Positions 7,821-17,198 of a stretch of 64,000 bases of DNA are shown here, piece by piece. Position numbers and translations under genes: made by a program. The notes beneath the pieces were generated by a model, which was given only the letters and a program-made list of their open reading frames with translations, ran no database searches and was not told the origin of the DNA. This DNA comes from Geobacter sp. SVR. Lineage in GTDB: Bacteria; Desulfobacterota; Desulfuromonadia; Geobacterales; Pseudopelobacteraceae. The stretch lies in contig NZ_AP024469.1 in NCBI RefSeq assembly GCF_016865365.1, positions 1,603,001 through 1,667,000 on the forward strand, written 5' to 3'. Numbering within the stretch: position 1 is the stretch's first letter; every line of letters starts with the position of its first letter.

Positions 7821-10800
7821 ACCTCTCCGAACTGTTTATAAAGCGTCCGATCATGACCAGCCTGGTGATGCTGGCAATCATGATCTTCGGCCTGTTCTCC
7901 TATCGGCTGCTGCCGGTCAACGACCTGCCGACCATCGATTTCCCCACCATCCAGGTCAGGGCCGACCTGCCGGGCGCCAGCCCGGAAACCATGGCCTCGG
8001 CAGTGGCCACGCCGCTGGAACGCCAGTTTTCGACCATCTCCGGCCTGGACTCCATGACCTCCACCAACGGCCAGGGGATTTCAATCATCGTTCTGAAGTT
8101 CTCCCTGGAAAAAAGCATCGACTCTGCGGCCCAGGACGTGCAGTCCGCCATTGCCAAGTCGGCCCGCCAACTGCCCCAGGACATGCCCACCCCGCCGTCC
8201 TACCAGAAGGTCAACCCGGCTGACCAGCCGGTCCTGTACCTGACACTCAGTTCTCCCACGCTGCCCCTGTCCGAGGTGAACGAATTCGCCGACACGGTCA
8301 TCTCGCCCCGGATCTCCATGATCAACGGCGTGGCCCAGGTGCTGGTGTACGGCTCCCAGAAATACGCCGTGCGGGTCCAGCTCGATCCCAAGGCCTTAAG
8401 CAGCAAAAAGATCGGACTGGATGAGGTTGCCGCGGCCTTGGCCGATTGGAACGTCAACCTGCCGACCGGAGGTCTGCAAGGGGACCGGCAGGCCTTTACG
8501 ATCCAGGCCAGCGGCCAACTCTACCGGGCCGCCGACTTCAAGCCCTTGATCGTTGCGCAGCGCGGCGGCGCGCCGGTGCGTTTGCAGGACATCGCCCAGG
8601 TAAGCGACAGCGTCGAAAACGACAAGATCGCCGCCTGGTACAACACCAAAGGGATCTCCACCCGGGCGATCGTAATGGCCATACAGCGGCAGCCCGGCAC
8701 CAACACCATCGAGGTGGTCGACAGCATCAAGCAGCAGATCCCCAACTTCCGCAGCCAGTTGCCCGCCTCGGTAGAGCTGAATACCCTGTTCGACCGGTCG
8801 GAAACGATCCGCGAATCGGTGGCGGACGTGAAATTCACTCTGCTCTTGACGATCGCGCTCGTGATCATGGTGATCTTCCTGTTTCTGCGCAATCTTTCGG
8901 CCACCGTGATCCCGAGTCTGGCCGTGCCGCTTTCGATCATCGGCACCTTTGCGGCGATGTATGTGCTGGGGTTCTCGGTCAACAACATCACCCTGATGGC
9001 CCTGACCCTGTCGGTCGGTTTCGTGGTGGACGACGCCATCGTCATGCTGGAGAATATCGTCCGCCACATGGAGCATGGCGAGCAGCCCCGGGAGGCCTCG
9101 TTCCGCGGCTCCAAAGAAATCGGCTTCACGATCATCTCCATGACCATTTCCCTGGTGGCGGTCTTCATCCCGGTGCTCTTCATGGCCGGCATGCTGGGCA
9201 GGATGCTGCACGAATTCGCCGTCACGATCACCTGCGCGATCCTGATCTCCGGTGTGGTATCGCTGACTCTGACGCCGATGCTCTGCAGCCGTTTTCTGAA
9301 ACCGCCGGCCGAGGAGACGCACGGGCGATTCTACAACGCCATGGAGCGGCTGTTCGATGGCCTGCTGCGCCTGTACGAGCGCTCCTTGTCCAGGGTGATC
9401 CGTTTCCGGCGCACCACCATGATCGTGACGTTCGTCATGACCGTCGTCACGGTCTGGATGTTCACGCGCATGCCCATGGGGCTTTTGCCTTCGGACGATA
9501 TTGGCGCCATCCAGGCGACCACCGAGGGGGCGCAGGGGATTTCATTCGAGGATTTGAAGCGGCAGCAGCAGAAACTGGCCGATATCGTGCTCCAGGAGCC
9601 CAATGTCGAGGCGTTCATGTCATCGGTGGGGGCCACTGGGTCGCGGGTCGGCGGCAACAGCGGCTCCATGTTCATGAAGCTCAAGCCGCGCCACGAGCGC
9701 ACGCTGAACGCCGACCAGATCATCCAGAAGCTGCGCCCCAAGGTTGCGGAGGTGCCGGGCATCATGATGTTCATGCAGAATCCGCCACCGATACGCCTGG
9801 AAGCGACCACGACCAAGTCCGCGTACCAATTTGTGCTGCAAAGCCCGGATACCGAGGAGTTGTATCGCCAGGCGGCGGAATTCGAACAAAAGGTGCGCAA
9901 CCTGCCGATGCTGCAGGACGTGACCAGCGACCTGCAGATCAAGAACCCCCAGGTGAGCCTGGACATAGACCGCGACCGGGCCGCGGCCCTGGGGGTAACG
10001 GCCCAGAAGATAGAAGATGCGCTCTACTCGGCCTACGGTTCGCGCCAGGTTTCCACAATCTACTCGCCAACCAACCAGTACCAGGTGGTGATGGAACTGG
10101 AACGTCAATACCAGCTCGATCCGACAGCCCTGGGGCTCTTGTACGTCCGCTCCTCTGCCAATCAACTGGTGCCGCTGTCGTCGTTGGGTACCCTCCGCAA
10201 CACTCTGGGGCCCTTGTCGGTCAATCATCTCGGACAGATCACCTCCGTGACGATCTCCTTCAACCTCAAGCCGGACGTGCCGCTGGGGAATGCCGTGTCA
10301 GCCATCGAAAAAGAGGCCAAAAACCTGCCCGCCTCGATCACGACCGGGTTCCAGGGCACCGCCCAGGTCTACCAGGCTTCCACCAAGGGTCTGGCGCTGC
10401 TGCTGGTGATAGCCATCCTGGTGATCTACATCGTGCTCGGCATCCTGTACGAGAGCTACATCCACCCCCTGACGATCCTTTCCGGCCTGCCGTCGGCCGG
10501 CTTCGGTGCCCTGGTCACCCTGCTGATCTTCGGCAAGGATCTGAACCTGTACTCCTTTGTGGGCATCATCATGCTGGTCGGCATTGTCAAGAAGAACGCC
10601 ATCATGATGATCGACTTTGCCCTGGAGGCCCAGCGCAACGAAGGCAAGAGCCCGGTCGATGCCATCTACCAGGGCTGCCTGGTGCGTTTCCGGCCGATCA
10701 TGATGACCACCATGGCGGCCCTGATGGGTACGCTGCCGATCGCGGTCGGGTTTGGTGCGGGGGCGGAATCGCGCCGCGGCCTGGGCTTGGCGGTGGTCGG

Positions 10801-10960
10801 CGGCCTTTTGGTGTCGCAGCTTCTGACCCTCTATATCACGCCGGTGGTTTACTACTACATGGACCGGGCATTGCTGTGGCTGCGGAAGCGCTCGCCAAAA
10901 AAAGCTCAAAGGATGGCTTCGTTTTCCGATACAAAAATAATGACTGAATTTGATCAGTAA
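7817..10960 (+). CDS. RND multidrug efflux permease (HAE1/MdtB-like)
   Basis: A 1047-residue proton-driven inner-membrane efflux pump of the AcrB/MdtB class. It starts MNLSELFIKRPIMTSL, typical of HAE1 pumps, has two large periplasmic loops, and carries the proton-relay pair in VGFVVDDAIVMLENI near residue 405. The C-terminal half holds VGIVKKNAIMMIDFA. Full length and intact. Substrates cannot be read from sequence. It is coupled to the adaptor by a four-base overlap, and the next gene starts 17 bases downstream. Confidence 0.95.
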   Translation: MNLSELFIKRPIMTSLVMLAIMIFGLFSYRLLPVNDLPTIDFPTIQVRADLPGASPETMASAVATPLERQFSTISGLDSMTSTNGQGISIIVLKFSLEKSIDSAAQDVQSAIAKSARQLPQDMPTPPSYQKVNPADQPVLYLTLSSPTLPLSEVNEFADTVISPRISMINGVAQVLVYGSQKYAVRVQLDPKALSSKKIGLDEVAAALADWNVNLPTGGLQGDRQAFTIQASGQLYRAADFKPLIVAQRGGAPVRLQDIAQVSDSVENDKIAAWYNTKGISTRAIVMAIQRQPGTNTIEVVDSIKQQIPNFRSQLPASVELNTLFDRSETIRESVADVKFTLLLTIALVIMVIFLFLRNLSATVIPSLAVPLSIIGTFAAMYVLGFSVNNITLMALTLSVGFVVDDAIVMLENIVRHMEHGEQPREASFRGSKEIGFTIISMTISLVAVFIPVLFMAGMLGRMLHEFAVTITCAILISGVVSLTLTPMLCSRFLKPPAEETHGRFYNAMERLFDGLLRLYERSLSRVIRFRRTTMIVTFVMTVVTVWMFTRMPMGLLPSDDIGAIQATTEGAQGISFEDLKRQQQKLADIVLQEPNVEAFMSSVGATGSRVGGNSGSMFMKLKPRHERTLNADQIIQKLRPKVAEVPGIMMFMQNPPPIRLEATTTKSAYQFVLQSPDTEELYRQAAEFEQKVRNLPMLQDVTSDLQIKNPQVSLDIDRDRAAALGVTAQKIEDALYSAYGSRQVSTIYSPTNQYQVVMELERQYQLDPTALGLLYVRSSANQLVPLSSLGTLRNTLGPLSVNHLGQITSVTISFNLKPDVPLGNAVSAIEKEAKNLPASITTGFQGTAQVYQASTKGLALLLVIAILVIYIVLGILYESYIHPLTILSGLPSAGFGALVTLLIFGKDLNLYSFVGIIMLVGIVKKNAIMMIDFALEAQRNEGKSPVDAIYQGCLVRFRPIMMTTMAALMGTLPIAVGFGAGAESRRGLGLAVVGGLLVSQLLTLYITPVVYYYMDRALLWLRKRSPKKAQRMASFSDTKIMTEFDQ

Positions 10961-10977
10961 CGGCTCGGGAGAGAACA

Positions 10978-11367
10978 GTGGCAGCACAGGCAGCGGAATC
11001 GGTAAAAACCGTCAAGATACCGGATGACATCGAGTACCGGGCGATCGGAGACGCCTTCGGGCTGTTGATCGCCTGCGGCGGTCTCCTGCCCGGCGCGATG
11101 GTGAGCCAACGCAGTCTGGAATACTGGCTGGAGGACATCGTGCCGCTTCTGCTGATCATGGTGATGGGATTCCGTCTGATGCGGAACCTGATGGCGACCA
11201 TGCTTGCGGTTCAGAACGCGCCGCCCCCCCAGCCGGCGCGGCAGGTCGTTCAGCCGGAGGCGGCCGCCATGGCGCAGCTTCCCGAAGTGCCGGGTTACAC
11301 GACGGAGCAGGTTCTGGAGGAAGTCGCCCGGCGCATCGAGGCCAAGCGCGCAGCCGCAGCCCATTAG
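10978..11367 (+). CDS. Unknown protein, probably membrane-associated
   Basis: A 129-residue protein starting at GTG 10978 after GGGAGAG. It has two hydrophobic segments (about 24-42, 52-72), then a Pro/Gln/Ala-rich linker and a charged amphipathic C-terminal helix (TEQVLEEVARRIEAKRAA). I recognise no family. It sits between the RND pump and the GspE-type ATPase in the same direction, spaced 17 and 20 bases, so it is probably in their operon. A role with the secretion ATPase is only positional. Confidence 0.65.
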   Translation: MAAQAAESVKTVKIPDDIEYRAIGDAFGLLIACGGLLPGAMVSQRSLEYWLEDIVPLLLIMVMGFRLMRNLMATMLAVQNAPPPQPARQVVQPEAAAMAQLPEVPGYTTEQVLEEVARRIEAKRAAAAH

Positions 11368-11387
11368 CAGAGTGAGTAAAGGGACCA

Positions 11388-13178
11388 ATGTCATCGCCGA
11401 AAAGACTCACCACCGAGAACGTCGCCCACCTGCTTCACCATCGCGGACTGATTTCAAGCGAGCAGTTCAATGATATAAAGACGCGCGGCAAGGGCCAGGA
11501 GGCGCGCCTTTTGTCCTCCTCCCTGCCGGGCTCCTCGCGCCGGACCCAGCCCGGCACCGAGAACGTCTCGCCGGCCGAGGTGATCGCCTCGTTCAATATG
11601 GAGCTCGGGGGCGCGCCGGGTTCATTTCTGACCGAAGATCTCATCACCGAAGCGGTGGCTGCAGCGGTCGGCATGCCCTACCTGAAGATCGACCCTCTCA
11701 AGCTTAACCTCGATGTCGTCACCGCCCACATACCACGCCCCTTTGCCCTCAGAAACCTGATCGTTGCCGTGGCGGAATCGGGGGGAGTGCTCACCGTTGC
11801 CGTTGCCGACCCCTTCAACAAGGCCGTGATCGATGGCTTGGCCGGTGCCCGTCGTCTCGAAATACGTCCCGTTCTCAGCACCAAAAGCGACATCCTGAAG
11901 ATCCTGCGGGAATTCTACGGGTTCAGGGCCTCCGTCAAGGCGGCCGAATCCGAAGTCGGTTCTGTCGTTGACCTGGGAAACCTGGAGCAGCTTTTCAGGC
12001 TCAAGGGGCACAATGAGATCGGCGACAACGACCGGCATGTGGTGTCCGCAGTCGATTTCATACTGCAGTACGCCTTCGACCAGGGAGCCAGCGATATCCA
12101 TATCGAGCCCAAGCGGGAAAAAACGCTGATCCGCCTGCGGCTGGATGGCGTGATGCACAACATTCACGCCATCCCGAAGCCTCTGCACGCCCCGATCGTA
12201 TCCCGCATCAAGATGCTCTCCCGCATGAACCTGGCCGAAAAACGCCGGCCCCAGGACGGCAGAATCAAGACAACCTTCAATTCCAAGGACATCGAGCTGC
12301 GCGTGTCGACCGTGCCGGTGGCCTTTGGCGAAAAGGTGGTCATCAGGATCTTCGATCCGGACATTCTGCTGCAAAACCTGGACAGCATGGGCTTCTACCC
12401 CCGCGAGATGAGCCTGTACAACTCTTTCATCCGCCGCCCCAACGGCATCATCCTGGTGACCGGTCCGACCGGCAGCGGCAAGACCACCACGCTCTACTCG
12501 ACCCTGCGGGCGCTTTCTTCGCCCGAGGTCAACATCGTCACCGTGGAGGACCCGATCGAGATGGTGATGGAGGAATTCAACCAGATCGGCGTCCAGCAGG
12601 GAATCGGCGTCGGCTTCGATTCGATTCTCCGTAACATCCTGCGCCAGGACCCGGACATCATCATGATCGGCGAGATCCGCGACCGCGAGACAGCCGAAAA
12701 TGCCGTTCAGGCTGCCCTGACCGGTCATCTGGTGCTGTCCACCCTGCATACCAACGATTCGGTTTCGTCGGTGATCAGGCTGTTGGATCTGGGAGTACCC
12801 CCTTTTCTGATCTCAGCCACCCTGATCGGTATCATTGCCCAGCGCCTGGTGAGAAAGATCTGCCCCCACTGCAAACGGGAGCGCGAACTGACCCGGGACG
12901 AGCGGGACTATCTGCAGCTTGGCCGCAAGGCACAACGGGTATGGGAGGGGGAGGGGTGCAAGGAGTGCCGTGGCACCGGTTACAAGGGGCGCACCGGCCT
13001 GTTCGAGGTGCTGGATGTGAACGAGCGCATCCGGTCACGGGTCGCAACAGGGGGAGGGCTGGCCGAGCTTGCGGAGGCCGCGCGGGAGGATGGCCTGGTC
13101 ACGCTGCGCCAGGTAGCCATCCGCAAGATGCTGGAGGGGGCGACCACCTATGAGGAAGTGATCGCCATGACGGGATAA
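11388..13178 (+). CDS. GspE/PilB-family secretion ATPase
   Basis: A 596-residue cytoplasmic hexameric ATPase of type II secretion or type IV pilus systems. The N-terminal GspE/PilB-N domain (about 60-180) is followed by the ATPase core: Walker A GPTGSGKTT near 358, Asp box TVEDPIEM near 384, Walker B DPDIIMIGEIRDRETA near 422 and His box STLHTNDS near 451. A tetracysteine zinc motif (CPHC...CKEC) follows at about 491-525. No other secretion component lies in the window except the secreted cohesin-like protein encoded downstream, so the assignment to T2SS or pilus is open. Confidence 0.92.
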   Translation: MSSPKRLTTENVAHLLHHRGLISSEQFNDIKTRGKGQEARLLSSSLPGSSRRTQPGTENVSPAEVIASFNMELGGAPGSFLTEDLITEAVAAAVGMPYLKIDPLKLNLDVVTAHIPRPFALRNLIVAVAESGGVLTVAVADPFNKAVIDGLAGARRLEIRPVLSTKSDILKILREFYGFRASVKAAESEVGSVVDLGNLEQLFRLKGHNEIGDNDRHVVSAVDFILQYAFDQGASDIHIEPKREKTLIRLRLDGVMHNIHAIPKPLHAPIVSRIKMLSRMNLAEKRRPQDGRIKTTFNSKDIELRVSTVPVAFGEKVVIRIFDPDILLQNLDSMGFYPREMSLYNSFIRRPNGIILVTGPTGSGKTTTLYSTLRALSSPEVNIVTVEDPIEMVMEEFNQIGVQQGIGVGFDSILRNILRQDPDIIMIGEIRDRETAENAVQAALTGHLVLSTLHTNDSVSSVIRLLDLGVPPFLISATLIGIIAQRLVRKICPHCKRERELTRDERDYLQLGRKAQRVWEGEGCKECRGTGYKGRTGLFEVLDVNERIRSRVATGGGLAELAEAAREDGLVTLRQVAIRKMLEGATTYEEVIAMTG

Positions 13179-13207
13179 CTCTGCCGGCTTGCGTGCCCTG
13201 GTGACAT

Positions 13208-13237
13208 GAAGCCGCCCCGGTTTTTCGGGGCGGCTTC
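13208..13237. terminator. Strong hairpin between GspE and the convergent cohesin-like gene
   Basis: GAAGCCGCCCCG and CGGGGCGGCTTC pair perfectly (12 bp) around a six-base loop. It lies between two convergent genes and could serve both strands, although neither side has a long T-run. Confidence 0.6.
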
Positions 13238-13291
13238 GCTATTGGTGGGGCGGAAAAGGCCGGGAATGCTATGGGAGAACGTTCTCCTCGG

Positions 13292-14494
13292 TCATTTCGA
13301 CGGTTGGCGGGCAGCCTTTTTTCGGGCCAGGATATGGCAGGCATAGATGAAGTCGTCCTGGTAATCGTGTCTGGCGTCGCCGTTGAGGTCATATTTCGGC
13401 TTTTTGGCGTCGCCATCCTTCAGAAAGTCCGCAAAACCGGCTTCAGTCGGCGAGAAACCCGCAACAGGGGGGGCAATCGCGAGGGGGAACTCGATCAGGG
13501 CGCTCTCGCTCAGGATGGTAATGACACCCCTGATGGCATTGGCCTGCGGCAGTACCTCCAGGATCCAACCCCCCGTATCGTCATCCCCTTTCAATGAGAT
13601 CATCCGGGCACCGGAAAAGGCGAAGTTGGGCGCGGTGTCGGTTTTGTAGGCATCCACCACCACCTTCACGGCCGATGTGCCGTCGCTGATGGCGCAGTTT
13701 GGTTCCTGGCGGATCAGCGAGGAGGGATGTTCTTCCTGGAGGAGCGCCATCATGCGTGCCGGAGAGCGTTCTCCCTGGTAGGTGCGGAAACGTTCGAGAG
13801 CACTGCGGTAGGTGGTCTGTTTTGGCTCTTTGAGCTCGGTTCGCCCCCCACTCTTTCCGTCAGGCTGCTCGCCGGCTTTGGGTGTTTCCTGAACTTCCTG
13901 GGGCGCAGGAGCCGGTGGAGGTGCGGGTGCCGGTGGGGCCGGTTCCGCCGGCCGCGCCTCGGTTTGCGGCTGATTTCCGGGCAGGGTGATGGTGCCGGGA
14001 ACAAAGCCGGTGCCGCTGGTTGAGGTCGACCCTGAATTGCCCGTGCCAGGGGGGAGGGCGGGGTCATCGTTTTGCGGTTCAAGTACGTTCCCAGGGAGCG
14101 GAGTCGCCTTGCTGTCGATAAAGCTTGCGGAAACCGAGGGGGTTTTTGCGCCGGACTGCCAGTTGGCGAACCGTATCGTGGCGATGCTGCCGCTGCTGCC
14201 CGACAAGCCGCTGGCGCTGATGATGGCGATCTTGATCCTGCCCGCCGCGAAATTTGGATTGGGCAGAAACATTGCTCCGGAAACCAGTCCGCCGGGATTG
14301 ACCGAAGGATTGGAGAGCGGTGCGCCGTAACTGATCAGCAGATCGATTCCCCCCACTCCCTGCATGTCGCTGCCCTGGATGTCGAACGTGCCGTTGCCGC
14401 GGTTGGCAACGGAAACCGTGGCCCCCGGGGCGACCGAAACGCTCAGCAGCGCCAGGAAAACCGCCGCAATTGTTTGCCTGACAAGGCTTTTCAT
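13292..14494 (-). CDS. Secreted cohesin-like protein with C-terminal dockerin/EF-hand-like motif
   Basis: A 400-residue exported protein. A signal peptide (residues 1-24, cut near APGA/TVSV) is followed by a cohesin-like beta domain (about 25-135; NRGNGTFDIQGSDMQGVGG, then GRIKIAIISASG). Then come a Ser/Gly/Thr spacer, a Pro/Ala-rich linker (about 185-225), a globular region, and a terminal loop DLNGDARHDYQDD near 369-381 resembling a single dockerin calcium loop. The ATG at 14494 with GGAGG six bases upstream is preferred over longer frames. It is convergent to the GspE-type gene. Function unknown; extracellular or envelope assembly is suggested by the modules. Confidence 0.75.
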   Translation of the reverse strand: MKSLVRQTIAAVFLALLSVSVAPGATVSVANRGNGTFDIQGSDMQGVGGIDLLISYGAPLSNPSVNPGGLVSGAMFLPNPNFAAGRIKIAIISASGLSGSSGSIATIRFANWQSGAKTPSVSASFIDSKATPLPGNVLEPQNDDPALPPGTGNSGSTSTSGTGFVPGTITLPGNQPQTEARPAEPAPPAPAPPPAPAPQEVQETPKAGEQPDGKSGGRTELKEPKQTTYRSALERFRTYQGERSPARMMALLQEEHPSSLIRQEPNCAISDGTSAVKVVVDAYKTDTAPNFAFSGARMISLKGDDDTGGWILEVLPQANAIRGVITILSESALIEFPLAIAPPVAGFSPTEAGFADFLKDGDAKKPKYDLNGDARHDYQDDFIYACHILARKKAARQPSK

Positions 14495-14636
14495 GGGACC
14501 TCCATACCGAAAAGTGGGGACGTTTCGTTGCGGCAGTGTACCAGAGCTGCAGCACCAAGGGAATACGCAAAAATAACGGTACAGGGGGTTGTGCGGTATC
14601 GGGTATGAACAGTTTGACATCATCCGCAGACCGAGG

Positions 14637-14669
14637 TTGTAAACTTGTCGGTGGTGCTGCGGTTGACAA
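14637..14669 (+). promoter_or_regulatory. BirA biotin-repressor box upstream of bioB
   Basis: TTGTAAACT (14637-14645), exactly 15 bases, then GGTTGACAA (14661-14669). This is one mismatch per arm from the known BirA consensus TTGTAAACC-N15-GGTTTACAA. The right arm contains a TTGACA that may be the bioB -35 element (with TTATCG at 14686-14691), so bound BirA would block transcription when biotin is sufficient. Confidence 0.75.
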
Positions 14670-14710
14670 TGCCTGGTTCTCTGTGTTATCGGTGCTTCCG
14701 GAGGTATTTC

Positions 14711-15703
14711 ATGACCATGCGTAATTTTATCCAGAATTCGGCGGACCAGGTTCTCGAGGGTGGAGTCATCGGAGCGGACGACGCGCTGCGGCTCTCCGAG
14801 GCTGCCGGCCCCGATCTCTACCTGCTGTTTGCCGAAGCGAGCCGGATCAGGGAGCATTTCAAAGGCACCGCTGCTTCGCTCTGCTCGATCATCAATGCCA
14901 AATCCGGCCGCTGTCCCGAGAACTGCGCCTTTTGCGCCCAGTCGTCGGCCCACGCCACCAATGCGCCGGTCTATCCCCTGGTGGATGAGGAGCAGATCGT
15001 AGCCTGCGCCAAAAGCGCCGAGAAAAACGGTGCCCGCTGCTATGGCATCATCACCAGCGGAACCGGCATCGGACCGGGCAAGGAGCTGGAAACCATCTGT
15101 CGCTCACTGCGCCGTATCGCGGCAGAAACCACCATCGAACCCTCCTGCTCGCTCGGTATCCTGGATCGGGAAACGGCCCGGCTACTCAAAGAGGCGGGCA
15201 TGGTGACCTATCACCACAACCTGGAAACCTCCCGCAGTTTCTTCCCCACCATCTGCAGCACCCATGACTACGAAGAGGATGTCGAAACGGTCCGGGCGGT
15301 CAAGCAGGAGGGGCTGCGGGTCTGCTGCGGCGGCATCTTCGGCCTTGGCGAGAACTTCGGCCATCGCGTGGAAATGGCCGAGACCCTGCGGGAGCTGGAC
15401 GTGGACACGGTGCCGATCAACTTTCTCAACCCGGTGGAGGGGACCCGCCTGGCGGATGCCCGCTTCCTGACGCCGATGGAGTGTCTGAAGATCATCGCCA
15501 TCTACCGCTTCATGCTGCCGGGCAAGAGCCTGACGGTCTGCGGCGGCCGGGAGAAGAATCTGCGCGAGCTGCAGTCGTGGATTTTCCTGGCCGGTGCCAG
15601 CGGCATGATGACCGGCAACTACCTGACCACTCCGGGACGCGACCCGGAACAGGATCATCAGATGCTGAGCGACCTGGAGCTGACCGTGGAGACCTGTTCG
15701 TGA
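14711..15703 (+). CDS. bioB: Biotin synthase BioB
   Basis: A 330-residue radical SAM enzyme that inserts sulfur into dethiobiotin, the last step of biotin synthesis. The 4Fe-4S radical SAM motif CPENCAFC lies near residues 67-74, and the 2Fe-2S ligands are in the TIM barrel (CSLG near 148, CCGGIFGLGE near 207). The start MTMRNFIQ at 14711 follows GGAGG; a longer frame from 14645 would cover the BirA box and is rejected. bioD starts within the bioB stop codon. Confidence 0.95.
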   Translation: MTMRNFIQNSADQVLEGGVIGADDALRLSEAAGPDLYLLFAEASRIREHFKGTAASLCSIINAKSGRCPENCAFCAQSSAHATNAPVYPLVDEEQIVACAKSAEKNGARCYGIITSGTGIGPGKELETICRSLRRIAAETTIEPSCSLGILDRETARLLKEAGMVTYHHNLETSRSFFPTICSTHDYEEDVETVRAVKQEGLRVCCGGIFGLGENFGHRVEMAETLRELDVDTVPINFLNPVEGTRLADARFLTPMECLKIIAIYRFMLPGKSLTVCGGREKNLRELQSWIFLAGASGMMTGNYLTTPGRDPEQDHQMLSDLELTVETCS

Positions 15704-16416
15704 GCAGGGGGCTGTTCGTAACCGGAACCGACACCGGGGTAGGCAAGACCGTGGTGGCGGCGGTGCTGGCCCGCCTGTTGAGACTGCGCGGCGTTGACGT
15801 GGGGGTGATGAAGCCGGTCACCAGCGGCTGTCGTGAAGAGCACGGCAGCTTGATTTCGGATGACGCCGAACTGCTCTGCACCGCTGCCGGCATTCCCTGC
15901 TGCCCGGATGTGGCCCCCTATCTGCTGCGCGAGCCGCTGGCGCCGGCCGATGCGGCCCGGATCGACGGCGTGCGCATCGACTTCGAACATATCCGGGAAT
16001 GCTACGACAGACTGGTGAGCCGGCATGAGATCGTGATTGTCGAAGGGGCAGGGGGGCTGATGGTTCCGCTGGTCGGGGGGCTGCTGGTAGCCGACCTGAT
16101 ACGGCAGTTGGACCTGCCGCTGCTGGTTGTGGCCCGCCCGGCGCTCGGCACGATCAACCACACCGTGCTGACCTGCTTCTGCGCCCAGCAGATGGGCCTG
16201 TCGGTAGCCGGGGTGATCATCAACAACTATCCCGAACAGCCGGGCCTGGCCGAGCGGGGCGCTCCGCACCAGATCGGCGGGCTGTGCGGTGCGCCGGTCC
16301 TGGGGCTGTGGCCGCATCATGCGGGAACGGACGAATTCAGGACGGTGGAATATCTGGCGGGCTGGCTCGACAGGCAGCCGGAGACGGATATCGTGTTGCG
16401 GCAGCTGGGTCTCTGA
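15700..16416 (+). CDS. bioD: Dethiobiotin synthetase BioD
   Basis: A 238-residue ATP-dependent enzyme closing the ureido ring of dethiobiotin. It begins with GTG at 15700, overlapping the bioB stop (GTGA). The P-loop GTDTGVGKT lies at about residues 8-16, MKPVTSGC near 39 and EGAGGLMVPL near 118. Length and motifs are typical. With bioB it forms a two-gene biotin operon; bioF and bioA are not in the window. Confidence 0.95.
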   Translation: MSRGLFVTGTDTGVGKTVVAAVLARLLRLRGVDVGVMKPVTSGCREEHGSLISDDAELLCTAAGIPCCPDVAPYLLREPLAPADAARIDGVRIDFEHIRECYDRLVSRHEIVIVEGAGGLMVPLVGGLLVADLIRQLDLPLLVVARPALGTINHTVLTCFCAQQMGLSVAGVIINNYPEQPGLAERGAPHQIGGLCGAPVLGLWPHHAGTDEFRTVEYLAGWLDRQPETDIVLRQLGL

Positions 16417-16636
16417 GCCGGTGACGGTACTATTCCATCCCTCGTCGGCCGAAAGCAATCCACCTGGTATTTCTCTTCCTTAAAATCACACCGAAGCAGA
16501 CACATCCCCGTTTCAATTGTCATTGCAGATACTTCCCCTGTCTCCCGCTGAGGGGCAGGGGAAGTCCTCGAAACGCCAGGCCCGACGTCTCGGCACACCC
16601 GTGTGAGGGTCGGGTGCTCTGTAGTAGAAAGAAAAT

Positions 16637-16655
16637 GAAAATGAATATCATTTTC
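16637..16655 (+). promoter_or_regulatory. Fur box
   Basis: GAAAATGAATATCATTTTC is a perfect 8-3-8 palindrome closely matching the Fur consensus GATAATGATAATCATTATC. It ends four bases before the -35 element of the promoter reading into the HMA/P-ATPase cluster, a position suited to repression. Confidence 0.75.
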
Positions 16656-16658
16656 CTG

Positions 16659-16688
16659 TTGACACTTCCGTTGCTTAGTTTGTATAAA
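16659..16688 (+). promoter_or_regulatory. Promoter of the HMA/P-ATPase cluster
   Basis: TTGACA (16659-16664), an 18-base spacer and TATAAA (16683-16688), about 70 bases before the first gene and adjacent to the Fur box. Confidence 0.75.
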
Positions 16689-16757
16689 TTGACACGATGC
16701 TCCTGTCTTGTATAAGGACAAAGAGAGTGTTGTTCGTGCTTTAAGGAGATCAACACG

Positions 16758-17198
16758 ATGAAGACAAGCGGTTTTGAAGGACGTTTCCGCGCCAGGGATG
16801 AGGCATTCAAGGTGGCCGCGCTGGTTGGAGCAGTCCGTGATGCATTACTGGCCGTGCCGGGTATGGTTGAAGTGGCGGACAACCGCAGGGTTGGCAGCCT
16901 GCTGATCGTGTACGATGTTTCGGCCACAAACAGCGCTGCCGTGCTGGATGTACTGGGCCGGTTCCTGCCGCAGGACAGCAGGGGCGCAGCCAAAGTGTGC
17001 AGATTCTCCCGGCCGGCCGTGGGGTTTACGCTCCCTGGCAAGCGGCGCATGATCAATGCAGGGCTCCTGGCCTCCTTCGTGGCAAGCGCAGCAGGTGCAG
17101 GGCTGCATCTCAAGGCGCTGCACGTGGCGACCGGAATCATCTTCAGCGCCTTTGCCGGCATACACATGTTCGACAAACGGCAGACTCTGCTGTCGTAG
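16758..17198 (+). CDS. HMA-like domain membrane protein
   Basis: A 146-residue protein. Residues about 20-85 resemble a degenerate ferredoxin-like heavy-metal-associated (HMA) domain (VRDALLAVPGMVEVADNRR, then GSLLIVYDV) lacking the CxxC metal motif. They are followed by two hydrophobic segments (about 100-115, 122-140). The start follows AAGGAG. It is the first gene after the Fur box and promoter. Such HMA-like proteins are often encoded with P-type metal ATPases; the role is inferred from the cluster only. Confidence 0.65.
   Translation: MKTSGFEGRFRARDEAFKVAALVGAVRDALLAVPGMVEVADNRRVGSLLIVYDVSATNSAAVLDVLGRFLPQDSRGAAKVCRFSRPAVGFTLPGKRRMINAGLLASFVASAAGAGLHLKALHVATGIIFSAFAGIHMFDKRQTLLS

Larger units (their letters stand above)
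16417..16757. other. Intergenic region between bioD and the HMA/P-ATPase cluster
   Basis: No gene seen. It holds a perfect 10-bp hairpin (ACTTCCCCTG...CAGGGGAAGT, 16531-16565) that may end the bioBD message, a smaller CCCGAC/GTCGGG dyad near 16585-16615, and then the Fur box and promoter listed separately. Confidence 0.6.
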
